Numbered from the stretch's first letter, positions 9,343 to 18,642 are shown. The stretch: DNA of 64,000 bases from JAHQVI01 sp963749875 (GCA_963749875.1 CAVVOX010000006.1:1-64000), one strand, 5' to 3'. The notes: a model not told the origin generated them from the letters alone. Translations and numbers: made by a program.

Positions 9343-9371
9343 TCTATAATTGTTCTAGTTGTGTTCCGCAA
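9343..9371 (-). promoter_or_regulatory. lexA promoter with embedded SOS box
   Basis: On the minus strand a -35-like TTGCGG (9366-9371) and a -10-like TATAGA (9343-9348) are separated by exactly 17 bases. Inside this spacer lies GAAC-ACAACTA-GAAC, that is GTTC-N7-GTTC on the plus strand at 9352-9366. This is the direct-repeat LexA operator of alphaproteobacteria. A second half-site GAAC (plus strand 9338-9341) makes an inverted pair with the first GTTC. The placement predicts that LexA bound here blocks RNA polymerase and so controls lexA itself. The box is upstream of lexA and downstream of moeA, so only lexA should respond. Confidence 0.82.
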
Positions 9372-9416
9372 GGCATTTAGTGCCTGATTTGGCGTTTTTC
9401 GGCAAAAGAAATCTGC

Positions 9417-10610
9417 TCAAAGGCCGAGCGGGAGGATTGAAACGATGTCGCCTTCCATCAAGCCGGGCGCGTGAGGCGGACGGATGATGAGGCAATCGGC
9501 TTCGGCGAGGGTCGCGGTCAGCGAGCTGTCCTGAGAGGGCAGGGCCTCGACCGCCGGCTGGTTCCCGCGCAGGACGCGTTTGGCGCGCATATAGTGCTGG
9601 CGGGGACCGTTCGCCGGCAGGGGAGCGGCGAGCGGCAGCAGGCGCTCCTCGGTGGGCGGCGGTGTTTCGCCGAGAAGCGCGGAGATGAGCGGCATGAGAA
9701 AAATGATGCTGCAGACCATGGCCGAAACCGGATTGCCGGGCAGGCCGATAATGCGCTTCTGCCCCCGCGCGCCGGACATGAGCGGTTTGCCGGGCCGCAT
9801 GGCGATCTTGTGAAACGCAATTTTGTAGCCGGCGGTCTCCAGCGCCTCCCGGACGAGGTCGTGGTCGCCGACCGAGGCGCCGCCGATCGTGACGAGCAGA
9901 TCGGCTTCGCTCGCGGCCCCGATGCGGTCGCTGAGGCTCTCGAGCGTGTCGCGTGCGATGCCGAGCGGCAGCGGCTGGGCGCCGGCATTTGCGAGCATGG
10001 CGCAAAGGCCCGCCGGGATGGACGATATGATCTGGCCGTCCTCCAGCGTTCCCCCTGGCGGCACAAGCTCGTCGCCTGAGGCGAGAACGGCGACGCTGGG
10101 ACGGCGGCGCACCGGCAGGGCGGGGTAATTCATCTGCGCCGCCAGCAGGAGGTCGCGCGCTGTCAGCCGTCTCCCGGCGCGCAGCAGGATGTCGCCCTCG
10201 GAGAAGTCGAATCCGCGCGGACGGACGAAGTCCTCGCTACCCACCTCGCGGATCTCCGCATAGCCGTCCGATGCCGTCACATTTTCCTGGATGACGACGC
10301 AGTCGGCCCCTTCGGGAATCGCCCCGCCCGTGAAAATCCGTACCGCTTCGCCCGGAGCGAGCCTGCCCCGATAAGGATGCCCGGCGGCAGAGGTGCCGGC
10401 AAGTTTCAGCCGTGCGGGCGGGTTAGCCACATCCTGGCGGCGCACCGCATAGCCGTCCATGGCGGAGGACGGAAAGGGCGGCTGGGTCAGCTTCGCCGCA
10501 ATGTCTTCAGCCAGCACCCGCGCATGCGCCTCGGCGAGCGGCACCGTTTCGGCGGGCAAGGGCTCGACATGGGCGAGAATGCGCTCCAGGGCTTCGGCGA
10601 CGGACAGCAT
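9417..10610 (-). CDS. moeA: Molybdopterin molybdotransferase MoeA
   Basis: MoeA inserts molybdate into adenylylated molybdopterin in molybdenum cofactor synthesis. Landmarks of the 397-residue protein are SAMDGYA (50-55), the domain with GGASVGDHD (243-251), RPGKP (272-276) and GLPGNPVSA (289-297), then a C-terminal beta domain (AKRVLRGNQPAVEALPSQDSSLTATLAEADCLI). The N-terminal LSVAEALERILAHVEPL is typical for the true start, although no strong ribosome site is seen. It lies upstream of lexA on the same strand, but the SOS promoter separates them. Confidence 0.95.
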   Translation of the reverse strand: MLSVAEALERILAHVEPLPAETVPLAEAHARVLAEDIAAKLTQPPFPSSAMDGYAVRRQDVANPPARLKLAGTSAAGHPYRGRLAPGEAVRIFTGGAIPEGADCVVIQENVTASDGYAEIREVGSEDFVRPRGFDFSEGDILLRAGRRLTARDLLLAAQMNYPALPVRRRPSVAVLASGDELVPPGGTLEDGQIISSIPAGLCAMLANAGAQPLPLGIARDTLESLSDRIGAASEADLLVTIGGASVGDHDLVREALETAGYKIAFHKIAMRPGKPLMSGARGQKRIIGLPGNPVSAMVCSIIFLMPLISALLGETPPPTEERLLPLAAPLPANGPRQHYMRAKRVLRGNQPAVEALPSQDSSLTATLAEADCLIIRPPHAPGLMEGDIVSILPLGL

Positions 10611-10713
10611 GGATCATGATTAGCAAGTTGTGCGGGGGGAGCCAATAGATCAGGTTGCCGGAGTGCAGGACGAATAGTGGGCCTGATGAGCTGCTGCCTC
10701 AGGCAACCAATCG

Positions 10714-11007
10714 CTATGCTGCCGAGGGCGCTTGCGGCAACGGCTCAACCTGCACGTCGATCTCGTCGGCAACATCGACGTCATAGGCCATCTGCATGGC
10801 CAGCCAGTAGCGCACAGACCCGCCGAGCGCTTTGACGAGCCGGGCGGCAAGGTCGAGCGTAACCGGCGCTTCACTGCGTAAGACGGCGGCCAGCCCCTCA
10901 TGCGAGACGCCGAGATGCGCGGCGAAATCGGCTTCGCTCATATTGAGACCAGGCAAAACGTCCTCGCGCAACACTTCGCCCGGATGTGTCGTCATGTGGT
11001 TGCGCAT
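10714..11007 (-). CDS. higA: HigA-type antitoxin
   Basis: The 97-residue protein has the HigA/VapI pattern: HPGEVLREDVLPGLNMSEADFAAHLGVSHEGLAAVLRSEAPVTLDLAARLVKALGG. This contains one helix-turn-helix (about residues 25-50) that binds its own promoter and neutralises the toxin. Its ATG overlaps the stop codon of the upstream toxin gene, so translation is coupled. The order toxin-then-antitoxin is the usual one for higBA and inverse to most toxin-antitoxin loci. The C-terminal acidic tail (DVDVADEIDVQVEPL) may contact the toxin. Autoregulation by the HigBA complex is known for the family and inferred here. Confidence 0.88.
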   Translation of the reverse strand: MRNHMTTHPGEVLREDVLPGLNMSEADFAAHLGVSHEGLAAVLRSEAPVTLDLAARLVKALGGSVRYWLAMQMAYDVDVADEIDVQVEPLPQAPSAA

Positions 11008-11294
11008 CAGTGATAATTCTCAAAATTCACATCATATGGCCCGGCTTCATCCCAAGAAAAGGTGATACGCCAGTTTGCCCTAACGGTCACGGACCATTGC
11101 CCGGCGCGGTCGCCTTTCAGCTCATGCGCATGATAATCGTGAATGCTGCGCAAGTCTGTCGGATCAGTGATCACATCAAGCGAACGCAGAATACGTCTGA
11201 TTTTGCCCAAATATTCAGGCGGCAAACCACGCGTCTCGCCTGTCTCGAAGTACCGGCGCAAAGCCTTATGCTTGATTCGATCCGCTTCCAGCAT
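11007..11294 (-). CDS. higB: HigB-type toxin (RelE/ParE superfamily mRNA interferase)
   Basis: The 95-residue basic protein shows the HigB pattern: IKHKALRRYFETGETRGLPPEYLGKIRRILRSLD, then LRSIHDYHAHELKGDRAGQWSVTVRANWRITFSW. The family cleaves mRNA on the ribosome. The conserved basic and aromatic residues (His, Arg, Trp-Arg-Ile-Thr-Phe) are present, so it looks intact. The start has no clear ribosome site; a TATGCT element directly abuts the ATG, so a leaderless transcript is possible. The pair marks the left edge of the mosaic region and may stabilise it. Confidence 0.87.
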   Translation of the reverse strand: MLEADRIKHKALRRYFETGETRGLPPEYLGKIRRILRSLDVITDPTDLRSIHDYHAHELKGDRAGQWSVTVRANWRITFSWDEAGPYDVNFENYH

Positions 11295-11498
11295 AGCATA
11301 ATTTGTGCACGAGCGACGGCCGGTCAGCCGCCACGCAGTTTTTCAAGATGCTTCAGATCTGCGCCCACGTGCCCACCGCTTGCGATACCACGCCTCGCCC
11401 TGTTGCGTCATGATTGCGTCCTTTCGATCGCCCCGGCACGGCCGGGTAAAATCATCAGGAAACAGCTTAATGCAGCTTTGGCGGTATCAACTTTGAGG
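11295..11498 (-). other. Gap between higB and IS1380; possible gene remnant
   Basis: A short leftward frame (11343-11411) starts with ATG after a good AAAGGA site and codes for 22 residues beginning MTQQGEAWYRKRWARG. In the neighbouring frame the sequence would continue as GADLKHLEKLRGG and stop, which suggests a small gene broken by a single-base indel. I do not recognise it. Nothing else is seen in this stretch. Confidence 0.25.
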
Positions 11499-13194
11499 GG
11501 CTAGCCCGCATATCTCACGGGTCTATCTCCAGCGCCTATTGTGGTGCTGGATGAAGCGTCCGGCTCGGGGCGGCGATCGAATGCACGTGTCTGCTTGCGC
11601 CGCGATGGGGGCGGCGTTGGTCCGGCCTGGCGATGTATCCTCTGTTGTTGGCGTTGGGATTCAAGCGGCCGCATCAGGCGGCGGTCTGGCATAATCGCGC
11701 ATGGGCTTGTGCGAAGACGGTTTTGAGCGGGCTGGCGAACGCGATGGCGACCTTGATGCGCCGGACACTGACGGTGACCAGCGCGCCAAGCTTGAGCAGC
11801 TTCAGCCGGATCGTCCCCGCGGTGGCCGTGGCAAGCTCCGTTCCCTGCAAGGCGAGGCGGCGCAGAGCCGTGACCAGCACATAGGCGAGCGAGGCGAACC
11901 ACAGCCGGAGCTGGTTGGCTCGCAAGGTTGCCGCCGAAGTGCGATCCGCCATGAGATCGAGCTGGCACTCCTTGATGCGGTTCTCCATCTCGCCGCGCGC
12001 GCAGTAGATTGTCTCGTAAAGCTCTTGCGCCGCAACGATCTTCGCTGGCAAGCGAGGTGACGATGAAGCGTGGATTGGCGCCCTTGGTCAGATGCTCGGC
12101 CTTGGCCACGACGCGGCGCTCCCGCTACCAGCTTCTGCGGGTTGATATTGAAATTCCTTGAAAATCCGCGCTGGCTTGCCGCTTTCCTTCGCCTGCCGCT
12201 CAGCTTCGGCCAGTTCCTCCGCGATCTCGGCCTCGAGCCGGGCGTTGCGCGCCAGGCCGAACACGTAGTGCAACGCCATTGGCTTCGCACCATGCCATCA
12301 GTTCCTCGCGGCAGAAGCCTGAATCCGCCCCTGAGTGAGCGCTTGTCGCTCACGATAAACGTTCGCCACCAGATTTCGACGTCCGGCCATTGCGCGCGAA
12401 ATTGGGCGACGATCCAGGCAATCTCCTCTTTCGCTCCCGCCGAGGCGTCGATGTTGGCGGGCCGCAACTTGGCCAGCAGCAATTCACGGCCGCAGAAAAT
12501 ATAGAGCGGCAGATAGCAGTAGCATTTGTAGTAGCCATGGAAGAAGCGCTCCTCCTGATTGCCGTGGACCGGATCGTCGGTTGCGTCGAGATCGAGAATG
12601 AGACGGCGCGGGAGCGGTTGTGTTGGCCTGAATGAAGAGGTTGACGAACAGCCTCTGCATTGCCTCGCTGTTCACGGTGAATTTGCGATAGCGGTCTTTG
12701 GCATCCTCCGGCGCATGCTCCAGCCGGTTGAGCGTCGACTTGCCAGCAAGCACGGCGCAATCGGAACGGCGCGCTTCGAGCTTGCCCGACACCAGCCCGA
12801 GCACCGGATCATGGCGCAATTCGTCGTGGTCGTTCAGATCCTCGTAACCCAGCGCAATGCCATGAACACGCTGGGCAAGGAGCGTTTCCAGGCCGTGCTC
12901 GATCCGATCCTGATCGCGGCTGTCGGCGAAGCAGGCCGCAATCTGCCGGGACAGGCCGATGGCGTGGTCGGTCCGGCGCAACAGCAAGCGCGCCTGCATT
13001 GGACGTGATTGCCCCGCCGTCGAACGAGGCTGTGACTTTACGGCTTCCCAGGGCTTCAAACTCGAACTGTCCCGCGTTACAGTCTGTTGGCATCGGCTGC
13101 GGCTCCTAAAATCAGATCAAGTCTTTGTTGCAGAACAACTTTCTCTGATTCGCCCAGCCGATGCACCCGCCGCCGTGAGATATGCGGGTTAGCC
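11499..13194 (-). mobile_element. IS1380-family insertion sequence, decayed
   Basis: The element is bounded by 22-bp inverted repeats with one mismatch: 11499-11520 (GGCTAGCCCGCATATCTCAC...) and 13173-13194. Its length of about 1.7 kb fits IS1380 elements with one long transposase gene, here on the minus strand and broken by several frameshifts. No clear target-site duplication is seen. The right end merges with a duplicated fragment of the downstream FkbM gene, so the copy may have recombined after insertion. Confidence 0.85.
11674..13093 (-). pseudogene. IS1380-family transposase, multiple frameshifts
   Basis: The reading starts at 13093 (MPTDCNAGQFEFEALGSRKV, the typical IS1380 N-terminus) and can be followed through at least four frame changes to a stop at 11674. 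Recognisable pieces are LLLRRTDHAIGLSRQIAACF, GYEDLNDHDELRHDPVLGLV, EERFFHGYYKCYCYLPLYIFCGRELLLAKLRP, WRTFIVSDKRSLRGGF, ARNARLEAEIAEELAEAE and the C-terminal ENRIKECQLDLMADRTSAATLRANQLRLWFASLAYVLVTALRRLAL. The indels make a working transposase impossible unless they are sequencing errors. Confidence 0.85.
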
Positions 13195-13368
13195 AGGGTC
13201 CGCCAACAGCTTGCAAACCCTGCTCCGGAGAGCCCGGAGAAAGATTCCGTCCAACCTATTCGGATGTCTTCTTGATCGCTTCGAGCCCGCTGTCGAAGAT
13301 GCCTTGGATGACTTTCACGTGTCGCCGCTCGCCTCGACCGCGAGATTTGCGGTGTAATTGGCGACCGA
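13189..13368 (+). repeat. Degraded direct copy of 14332-14568
   Basis: From the right inverted repeat of the IS1380 onward, the sequence repeats the 3' end of the FkbM gene and the 3' end of the opposing SRPBCC gene found at 14332-14568. It begins with TTAGCCAGGGTCCGCCAACA in both copies. Copy A has scattered substitutions and lacks about 58 bases present in copy B (after TTGGATGACTTTCAC). Both are in the same orientation and flank the complete FkbM gene, so the arrangement is a partial tandem duplication. Confidence 0.85.
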
Positions 13369-13482
13369 TGACCGATTGCGCCAGGCAAGGCTTCTCAACA
13401 ACGGTTGGATAAGGCGATATACAACTTATAATTGAGAACAAGATCGGCTAGGCTCGTTCCGTCGCTCACTGAAAGTCGCGGA

Positions 13483-14418
13483 ATGGCTCAAAATTCACCT
13501 TTGCCTTTTCTCTTGTCCGACCTCAACCGTCCCCTCACCTTGATCGATGTCGGAGCGCGATGGGGGTTGGAATCACCATTTGCGCGGCTTGCGTCGAACG
13601 CTCGCTACATTTGCTTCGAGCCCGACCGTGACGAAGCGGAGCATTTGCAGCGTCTCGCCCCTGAAAATGTCCGTTATCTCCCGATTGCGCTTGCTGAGGA
13701 GGAGCGGCTGCTGACGCTATATGTTACGCGGCAACCCGCATGCAGCTCGGTCTATCCGCCTATAAACGAGCTGTATGAGAACTACCTGGATCTGGCCGAG
13801 ATTGCTCCCGAGAAGGCGATCGGCACGCTGGCGCGACCGCTTGACGCGGTATTAAGCGAACTCGGCGAGGCTCAGGTCGATGCCCTCAAGCTCGACACGC
13901 AGGGCTCAGAAACCGACATCCTGAAAGGCGGAAGGAAAGCTCTTTCCGCCGCGTTGTTGGTCGATATAGAGGTCGAGTTTAACCCGATCTATCGTGGACA
14001 GAATCTTTTCTGGGAGGCGGACCGCTTCCTTCGCGAGCAGGGATTCGTTCTCTGGCGCCTTACGGATCTTTGTCACTATGCGCCCGAAAAGCTGACCGGC
14101 TGCAGTACGGATTTACGAGTTATTGCGGCCCCTGGCCAGCATCAGAGCGTTTCTGTTGAAAACGGTCAGCTCTTTTGGGGGCAGGCGCAATATGTGCGGG
14201 CTGAACTTCCGCCGACATCGACCGCCAGGTTGGACAGGGATATGGCGACCAGAGCCGCCGCTTTGCTCGGCGCATTTGGCTATTGGGACCTGGCATTGCA
14301 CGCACTGGAAAAGGCCGATGCGCATGACGTTTTAGCCAGGGTCCGCCAACAGCTTGCGAACCCTGCTCCGGAGAGCCCGGAGAAAGATTCCGTCCAACCT
14401 ATTCGGATGTCCTCTTGA
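13483..14418 (+). CDS. FkbM-family methyltransferase
   Basis: The 311-residue protein has the FkbM S-adenosylmethionine-binding pattern: LIDVGARWGLESPF (about residues 20-33, motif I), CFEPDRDEAEHL (about 45) and the typical DALKLDTQGSETDILKGG (about 133-150). FkbM enzymes O-methylate sugars or other hydroxyl groups, often in surface polysaccharides. An upstream ATG at 13432 exists, but the homology and a purine stretch before 13483 favour this start. The last 20 bases overlap the SRPBCC gene on the other strand. The C-terminal tail (RVRQQLANPAPESPEKDS) is repeated in the degraded copy at 13189-13275, so a second gene copy once existed. Confidence 0.82.
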   Translation: MAQNSPLPFLLSDLNRPLTLIDVGARWGLESPFARLASNARYICFEPDRDEAEHLQRLAPENVRYLPIALAEEERLLTLYVTRQPACSSVYPPINELYENYLDLAEIAPEKAIGTLARPLDAVLSELGEAQVDALKLDTQGSETDILKGGRKALSAALLVDIEVEFNPIYRGQNLFWEADRFLREQGFVLWRLTDLCHYAPEKLTGCSTDLRVIAAPGQHQSVSVENGQLFWGQAQYVRAELPPTSTARLDRDMATRAAALLGAFGYWDLALHALEKADAHDVLARVRQQLANPAPESPEKDSVQPIRMSS

Positions 14419-14869
14419 TCGCCTCAAGCCCGCCGTCGAAGATGCCTTGGATGACTTTCACCGCTTCCGCCTCTTCGGCACCCTTGGGATCGAACTTCGC
14501 CGTCCAGCTCACATTGACCGTGTCGCCGCTCGCCTCGACCGCAAGAGTTGCCGTGTAATTGGCGACCGGGAGCGGGCTCTCATCGATCTGATAGCGGTAG
14601 CTGGTCGCATCGCTTGTCAGCATCGTCTCTTCGATGACGGCGCCGTCCACCGTCGTCAGGATCCGGTGTTTCTTGCCGCCCTTCTTCGTCTCCTCGCATT
14701 TCGCCACAACGGGATGCCAATCGGCAATGGCGCACCAGCCTCCGATCTTGGCCCAGACGTCGGCCGCATCCCCCTTGAATTCAACGCTGCTTTCCACTTC
14801 GGCGGCATTCGCCGCTCCCGTCAGCGCAAGGCCAAGACCGAGAAAGACCGCGATAAAGCGACTGGACAT
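14399..14869 (-). CDS. Exported SRPBCC (START/polyketide cyclase-like) protein
   Basis: The 156-residue protein begins with a signal peptide (MSSRFIAVFLGLGLALTGAANA, cleavage near AANA-AE). The mature part follows the SRPBCC helix-grip fold: VESSVEFKGDAADVWAKIGGWCAIADWHPVVAKCE, then LTTVDGAVIEETMLTSDATSYRYQIDESPLPVANYTATLAV and a long C-terminal helix (AVKVIQGIFDGGLEAIKRT). Such proteins bind hydrophobic ligands; the ligand here is unknown and the protein should act in the periplasm. AGGGAG before the ATG supports the start. Its 3' end overlaps the FkbM gene by 20 bases, and a degraded copy of that end lies at 13250-13368. Confidence 0.8.
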   Translation of the reverse strand: MSSRFIAVFLGLGLALTGAANAAEVESSVEFKGDAADVWAKIGGWCAIADWHPVVAKCEETKKGGKKHRILTTVDGAVIEETMLTSDATSYRYQIDESPLPVANYTATLAVEASGDTVNVSWTAKFDPKGAEEAEAVKVIQGIFDGGLEAIKRTSE

Positions 14870-15046
14870 GCGTTTCACTCCCTGATTTTGCCGCCCGGAG
14901 CGGGCGCGAACCCTTTTGATAGGCGGCAAGTCTGACCGAGAGGCGCGGCGTCTTCAATCGCACTTCCGAAGGACAAATCGGATGAAATTGCCAGCAGGTA
15001 GCCCGCCGGAAGAAGCACTAATCGGATCAAGGACATGGGCAGACCG

Positions 15047-16273
15047 CTAAAGTCCTGCCTTGGCCGGGAGCGCGCCGTCTGCGGCCGTCGCCTGCGCGGG
15101 CTGGCGCTCCATCAGCAGAAAAGCGAGCGCCGATCCCGTCAGCAGCGCCGCGAGGCCTCCAAGCAGGAGGAACAACTCGGCGAAACCGCCATAGGCGCTG
15201 TGGAACCAGGAGGCGGTCGGCACGGCGGCCGCAACCGCGGCGAAGGTCACCGTATAGCGCACCGAATAAATGCGCGTCCTCCACTCGGGCGCGGTATAGC
15301 GCGCGACCATCACTTCATTGACCGGGATCAGCCCAAAGACAACGAACATCATCGGCAAGGCGGTCAGGAGCGTGGCAATTCCTCCGACAAGCCCGGTCAG
15401 CGCGAGGAACGGCGCCTGCAGCGCGGCGACGACGAGAAAAATGCGGCCCAGCGTGTGCCGGTCGAGCAGCGAGCCGATGATCATCTGCGCGATCGCGGCC
15501 AGAGCGTAGACGACGAACACGAAGAGGCCGACGCCGGAAAGGCTCGTGGTCAGATCCACCAGGCGCTGCTCGAACAGCTTCGGCATGACGACGGTCGTGG
15601 CGCTGAAGATGAAGCCGCCGATGGCCGTCGAGACGATCAGAATGCCGAACACCCGGATCATTTCGGCGCGCGGCGTCCTGCGGTCTCCGGCCTTGCGCGA
15701 CGGCGAGCGCATCGGTCCCGGATCAGCGACCAGGACCCAGAATGCGAGGCCGATCGCGATGCCGATGCCGCCCGGCACGATGAAAGCGGCGCGCCATGAA
15801 ATCAGGTCCGTTAGAATACCGGTGATGAGCGCCGCCGACGCCACGCCGAGATTTCCGCAAAGGCCGTTCTGCCCCATGATCCGCCCAAGACGCGCGGCGT
15901 CGATGACCGAGAGCATGGCATTGCCGATCGGATGGTAAATCGCGGCGAAGACCCCGACGAAGGTGAGCGCAATGCCGATCTGCAGCGGCGTCTGCGCAAA
16001 GCCCGCCAGCAGACAGCTCGCTCCCGTTCCCGCGAAAAACAGAGTAATCAGCGTGTGACCGCTGACCCGCTTGCCGATCCAGCCGAACGGCATGGAGAAG
16101 AGTCCGAATGCGATGAAACCGCCGGTCGAATAAGGCAGCAGCTCACCGAACGGCCGGTCGAAGGAGACCGATAGCGCCAGAACCGCCGCCGGATAGATCA
16201 GCATGGCGAAGTGATCGAGGGCGTGTGCGAAATTGAGAAACCCGATCAGTCTGGTTCTGTTGGCTGCGTCCAT
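15047..16273 (-). CDS. Major facilitator superfamily transporter
   Basis: The 408-residue protein has twelve hydrophobic segments in two halves with a central loop (PGPMRSPSRKAGDRRTPRAEMIRV, about residues 195-218), as in MFS carriers. The loop between helices 2 and 3 (GWIGKRVSGHTL) is a weak form of the family A motif. FVGVFAAIYHPIGNAMLS is reminiscent of fosmidomycin-resistance type and other drug/anion exporters. Substrate and direction cannot be told. It is divergent from creD, with about 190 bases between the starts. Confidence 0.85.
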   Translation of the reverse strand: MDAANRTRLIGFLNFAHALDHFAMLIYPAAVLALSVSFDRPFGELLPYSTGGFIAFGLFSMPFGWIGKRVSGHTLITLFFAGTGASCLLAGFAQTPLQIGIALTFVGVFAAIYHPIGNAMLSVIDAARLGRIMGQNGLCGNLGVASAALITGILTDLISWRAAFIVPGGIGIAIGLAFWVLVADPGPMRSPSRKAGDRRTPRAEMIRVFGILIVSTAIGGFIFSATTVVMPKLFEQRLVDLTTSLSGVGLFVFVVYALAAIAQMIIGSLLDRHTLGRIFLVVAALQAPFLALTGLVGGIATLLTALPMMFVVFGLIPVNEVMVARYTAPEWRTRIYSVRYTVTFAAVAAAVPTASWFHSAYGGFAELFLLLGGLAALLTGSALAFLLMERQPAQATAADGALPAKAGL

Positions 16274-16459
16274 CGCTCGACCTTCCGCCCTTCACTGGAT
16301 GTGAAGGCGCCAAAGATGAATTGTATACGACCCGTTCCGCCTGCGCACCAGCCGAAATGGCGGGCCATTCATGCATATTTCAGGCAGCGCACGGTCAAAA
16401 TAGCGGCATCGACCTGCTGTAAGACCGGTTCAGTCCCGCCCATCGTAACGAGAGCGCTC

Positions 16460-17830
16460 ATGGCCACCTCCTTCATCGACAGCATCAGCCGACTAGCCCG
16501 ATCCCCAGGATTCAAATTCTTCCTCGTCGCCGGCCTCATCCTTCTCCTCAGCATTCCGCTGGCGCTGGTCTGGTTTCTGGTGTCGGAGCGCGAAAGCCGG
16601 TCCGCCGCTGTCAAATACGAGCTGGCGCGGCTCTTCGGCGGCGAGCAGCAGATCATCGGGCCGCTGCTCATCGTCCCATATGCGGTGCGCGTCAAGCGCG
16701 TGCAGAACGACAAGACGATTGAGGATGTCGAGGAGCGGTTCGCCGTCTTCCTGCCGGATGCGTTCAATGCCGAGGGCGAGGCGACCTCGGAGGTTCGCCG
16801 CCGGTCGATTTACGACGTTACGCTCTACACGGCGCGGCTGAAGATTTCCGGCAATTTCCCCGCGCCGGACATCCGCCTCGTCGATCCGGACGCGACGTCC
16901 GTGAGATGGCGTGACGCCTTCCTCTCACTTGCCCTCAGCGATGTCTCAGGCCTGAAAGAAGCCTCCGTCATACGCCTGGGCGCCGGACGGACGATCAATT
17001 TCGAGCCCAGCATCGGCCTGGCGAACAACACCATGCCGGGACTGCATGCGCGTCTGTTTCCGGTGGATGCTGCGGTCGATCAGCCGCCGGAAGCGTTTGC
17101 CTTCGAGACCGAGCTCGCCTTCAACGGCTCCTCCAGCCTCACAATTGCGCCGATCGGCCGGGAAACCCGGCTGTCTCTCTCATCCGACTGGCCGCATCCC
17201 AGCTTCATCGGCGCATTCCTCCCCGATACAAGGGAGATCAGCGGCAGCGGCTTTTCGGCGAGCTGGCGCATCCCGCATCTTGCGCGCAGCATTCCGCAGG
17301 CCTGGCGGGTCGTCCCGACTCAAACCTATCATTTCCACAATCAGCTTTCCCCGGTGCTCTCGGGCGTCAATTTCTTCGTGCCTGTCGATTATTACGCTCA
17401 GGTCAATCGCGCGGCGAAATACGGCCTGATGTTTCTGGCCGTCGCCTTTTTCGCCGTGCTCGTGCTGGAGCTGACCTCGGGCCGGCGCGTCCATGCGGTG
17501 CAATATGTGTTCGTCGGCGTCGCTATGATTTTGTTTTACATCCTGCTTCTCAGCCTTTCCGAACATATTGGCTTCACCATCGCCTATCTGATCGCGTCAG
17601 CGGCGACCGGCAGCATGCTGTCTGTCTATGTCGGACGGTCGCTGCAAAGCGCCGCACGAGGCTTCATGATGCTCTTTGTCTTTCTTATTCTCTATGGCCT
17701 GCTATATCTCATTCTGCGCCTTGAGGATTATGCACTGCTCGCGGGTGCGGTCGCTGGTTTCGTCATGCTGACGGTCACCATGTTCGCGACGCTGCGGGTA
17801 AACTGGTCCGGCGAAAGGGCGGAGGCATGA
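16460..17830 (+). CDS. creD: CreD-like inner membrane protein
   Basis: The 456-residue protein matches the CreD family, membrane proteins first seen in the E. coli creABCD locus and linked to envelope stress and beta-lactam response. One N-terminal helix (FFLVAGLILLLSIPLALVWFLV) is followed by a large periplasmic domain with the conserved GPLLIVPY. The C-terminal half begins with FFVPVDYYAQVNRAAKYGLMFLAVAFFAVLVLEL and has about five more helices, including HAVQYVFVGVAMILFYILLLSLSEHIGF. The frame is open upstream to 16211, but GAGAG six bases before 16460 and the domain start favour this ATG. No creBC two-component system is seen. Confidence 0.88.
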   Translation: MATSFIDSISRLARSPGFKFFLVAGLILLLSIPLALVWFLVSERESRSAAVKYELARLFGGEQQIIGPLLIVPYAVRVKRVQNDKTIEDVEERFAVFLPDAFNAEGEATSEVRRRSIYDVTLYTARLKISGNFPAPDIRLVDPDATSVRWRDAFLSLALSDVSGLKEASVIRLGAGRTINFEPSIGLANNTMPGLHARLFPVDAAVDQPPEAFAFETELAFNGSSSLTIAPIGRETRLSLSSDWPHPSFIGAFLPDTREISGSGFSASWRIPHLARSIPQAWRVVPTQTYHFHNQLSPVLSGVNFFVPVDYYAQVNRAAKYGLMFLAVAFFAVLVLELTSGRRVHAVQYVFVGVAMILFYILLLSLSEHIGFTIAYLIASAATGSMLSVYVGRSLQSAARGFMMLFVFLILYGLLYLILRLEDYALLAGAVAGFVMLTVTMFATLRVNWSGERAEA

Positions 17831-17855
17831 AATCGCGACATGAGCGGAAAGAGCG

Positions 17856-18642
17856 ATGGTCGAACTCACACTTCCCAAGAACTCTCAGATCACCAAGGGC
17901 AAGAGCTGGAACGAGCCGGACGGCAAGGGCAAGGGGAATTGGAAAGAGTTCCGCATCTACCGATGGTCGCCCGATGACGGGAAGAATCCCCACATCGACA
18001 GCTATTGGCTCAACCTGGAAGAGACCGGGCCGATGGTGCTGGACGCGGTCATCAAGATCAAGAACGGGATCGATCCGACACTGACTTTCCGCCGCTCCTG
18101 CCGCGAGGGAATCTGCGGCTCCTGCGCCATGAATATCGATGGCACGAACACGCTCGCCTGCATCAAGGCAATCGATGAGATCAGCGGCTCGATCAATATC
18201 TATCCGCTACCGCATATGTCGGTGATCAAGGATCTCGTGCCGGACATGACGCATTTCTATGCGCAGCATCGTTCGATCGAACCCTGGCTGCAGACCGAGA
18301 GCACGACGCCGGAGAAAGAGTGGCGCCAGTCGCGAGAAGATCGCGAGAAGCTCGACGGACTTTATGAGTGCATCCTGTGCGCCTGCTGCTCGACGGCCTG
18401 CCCCTCCTATTGGTGGAACTCCGACCGCTATCTCGGCCCGGCCGCGCTCCTGCAAGCCTATCGCTGGGTCAATGACAGCCGCGACGAGGCAACCGGCGAA
18501 CGGCTCGACGATCTGGAAGACCCGTTCCGCATCTATCGCTGCCACACCATTTTGAATTGCACCCGCGTCTGTCCGAAGGGCCTCAATCCCGGCCAAGGCG
18601 ATTGCCGAGTTGAAAAAGAAGATGGTCGAGCGGCAGGTCTGA
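17856..18642 (+). CDS. sdhB: Succinate dehydrogenase iron-sulfur subunit, frameshifted near the C-terminus
   Basis: SdhB carries electrons from the flavoprotein SdhA to ubiquinone in complex II. All cluster ligands are present: [2Fe-2S] Cys82, 87, 90 and 102; [4Fe-4S] Cys172, 175, 178 and 239; [3Fe-4S] Cys182, 229 and 235. After KGLNP (245) the sequence reads CCC-GGCC-AAGGCG. With one G fewer at 18591-18592 the protein would continue AKAIAELKKKMVERQV and end at 18642, the normal SdhB tail. As written, the frame runs on with unrelated residues to 18755. It follows creD by 25 bases; sdhC, sdhD and sdhA are not adjacent. The insertion may be a sequencing error. Confidence 0.9.

Noticed and set aside
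11499..13194. Target-site duplication for IS1380
   Set aside because: The flanks (TTTGAG on the left, AGGGTC on the right) do not match convincingly; the right flank belongs to a duplicated gene fragment.
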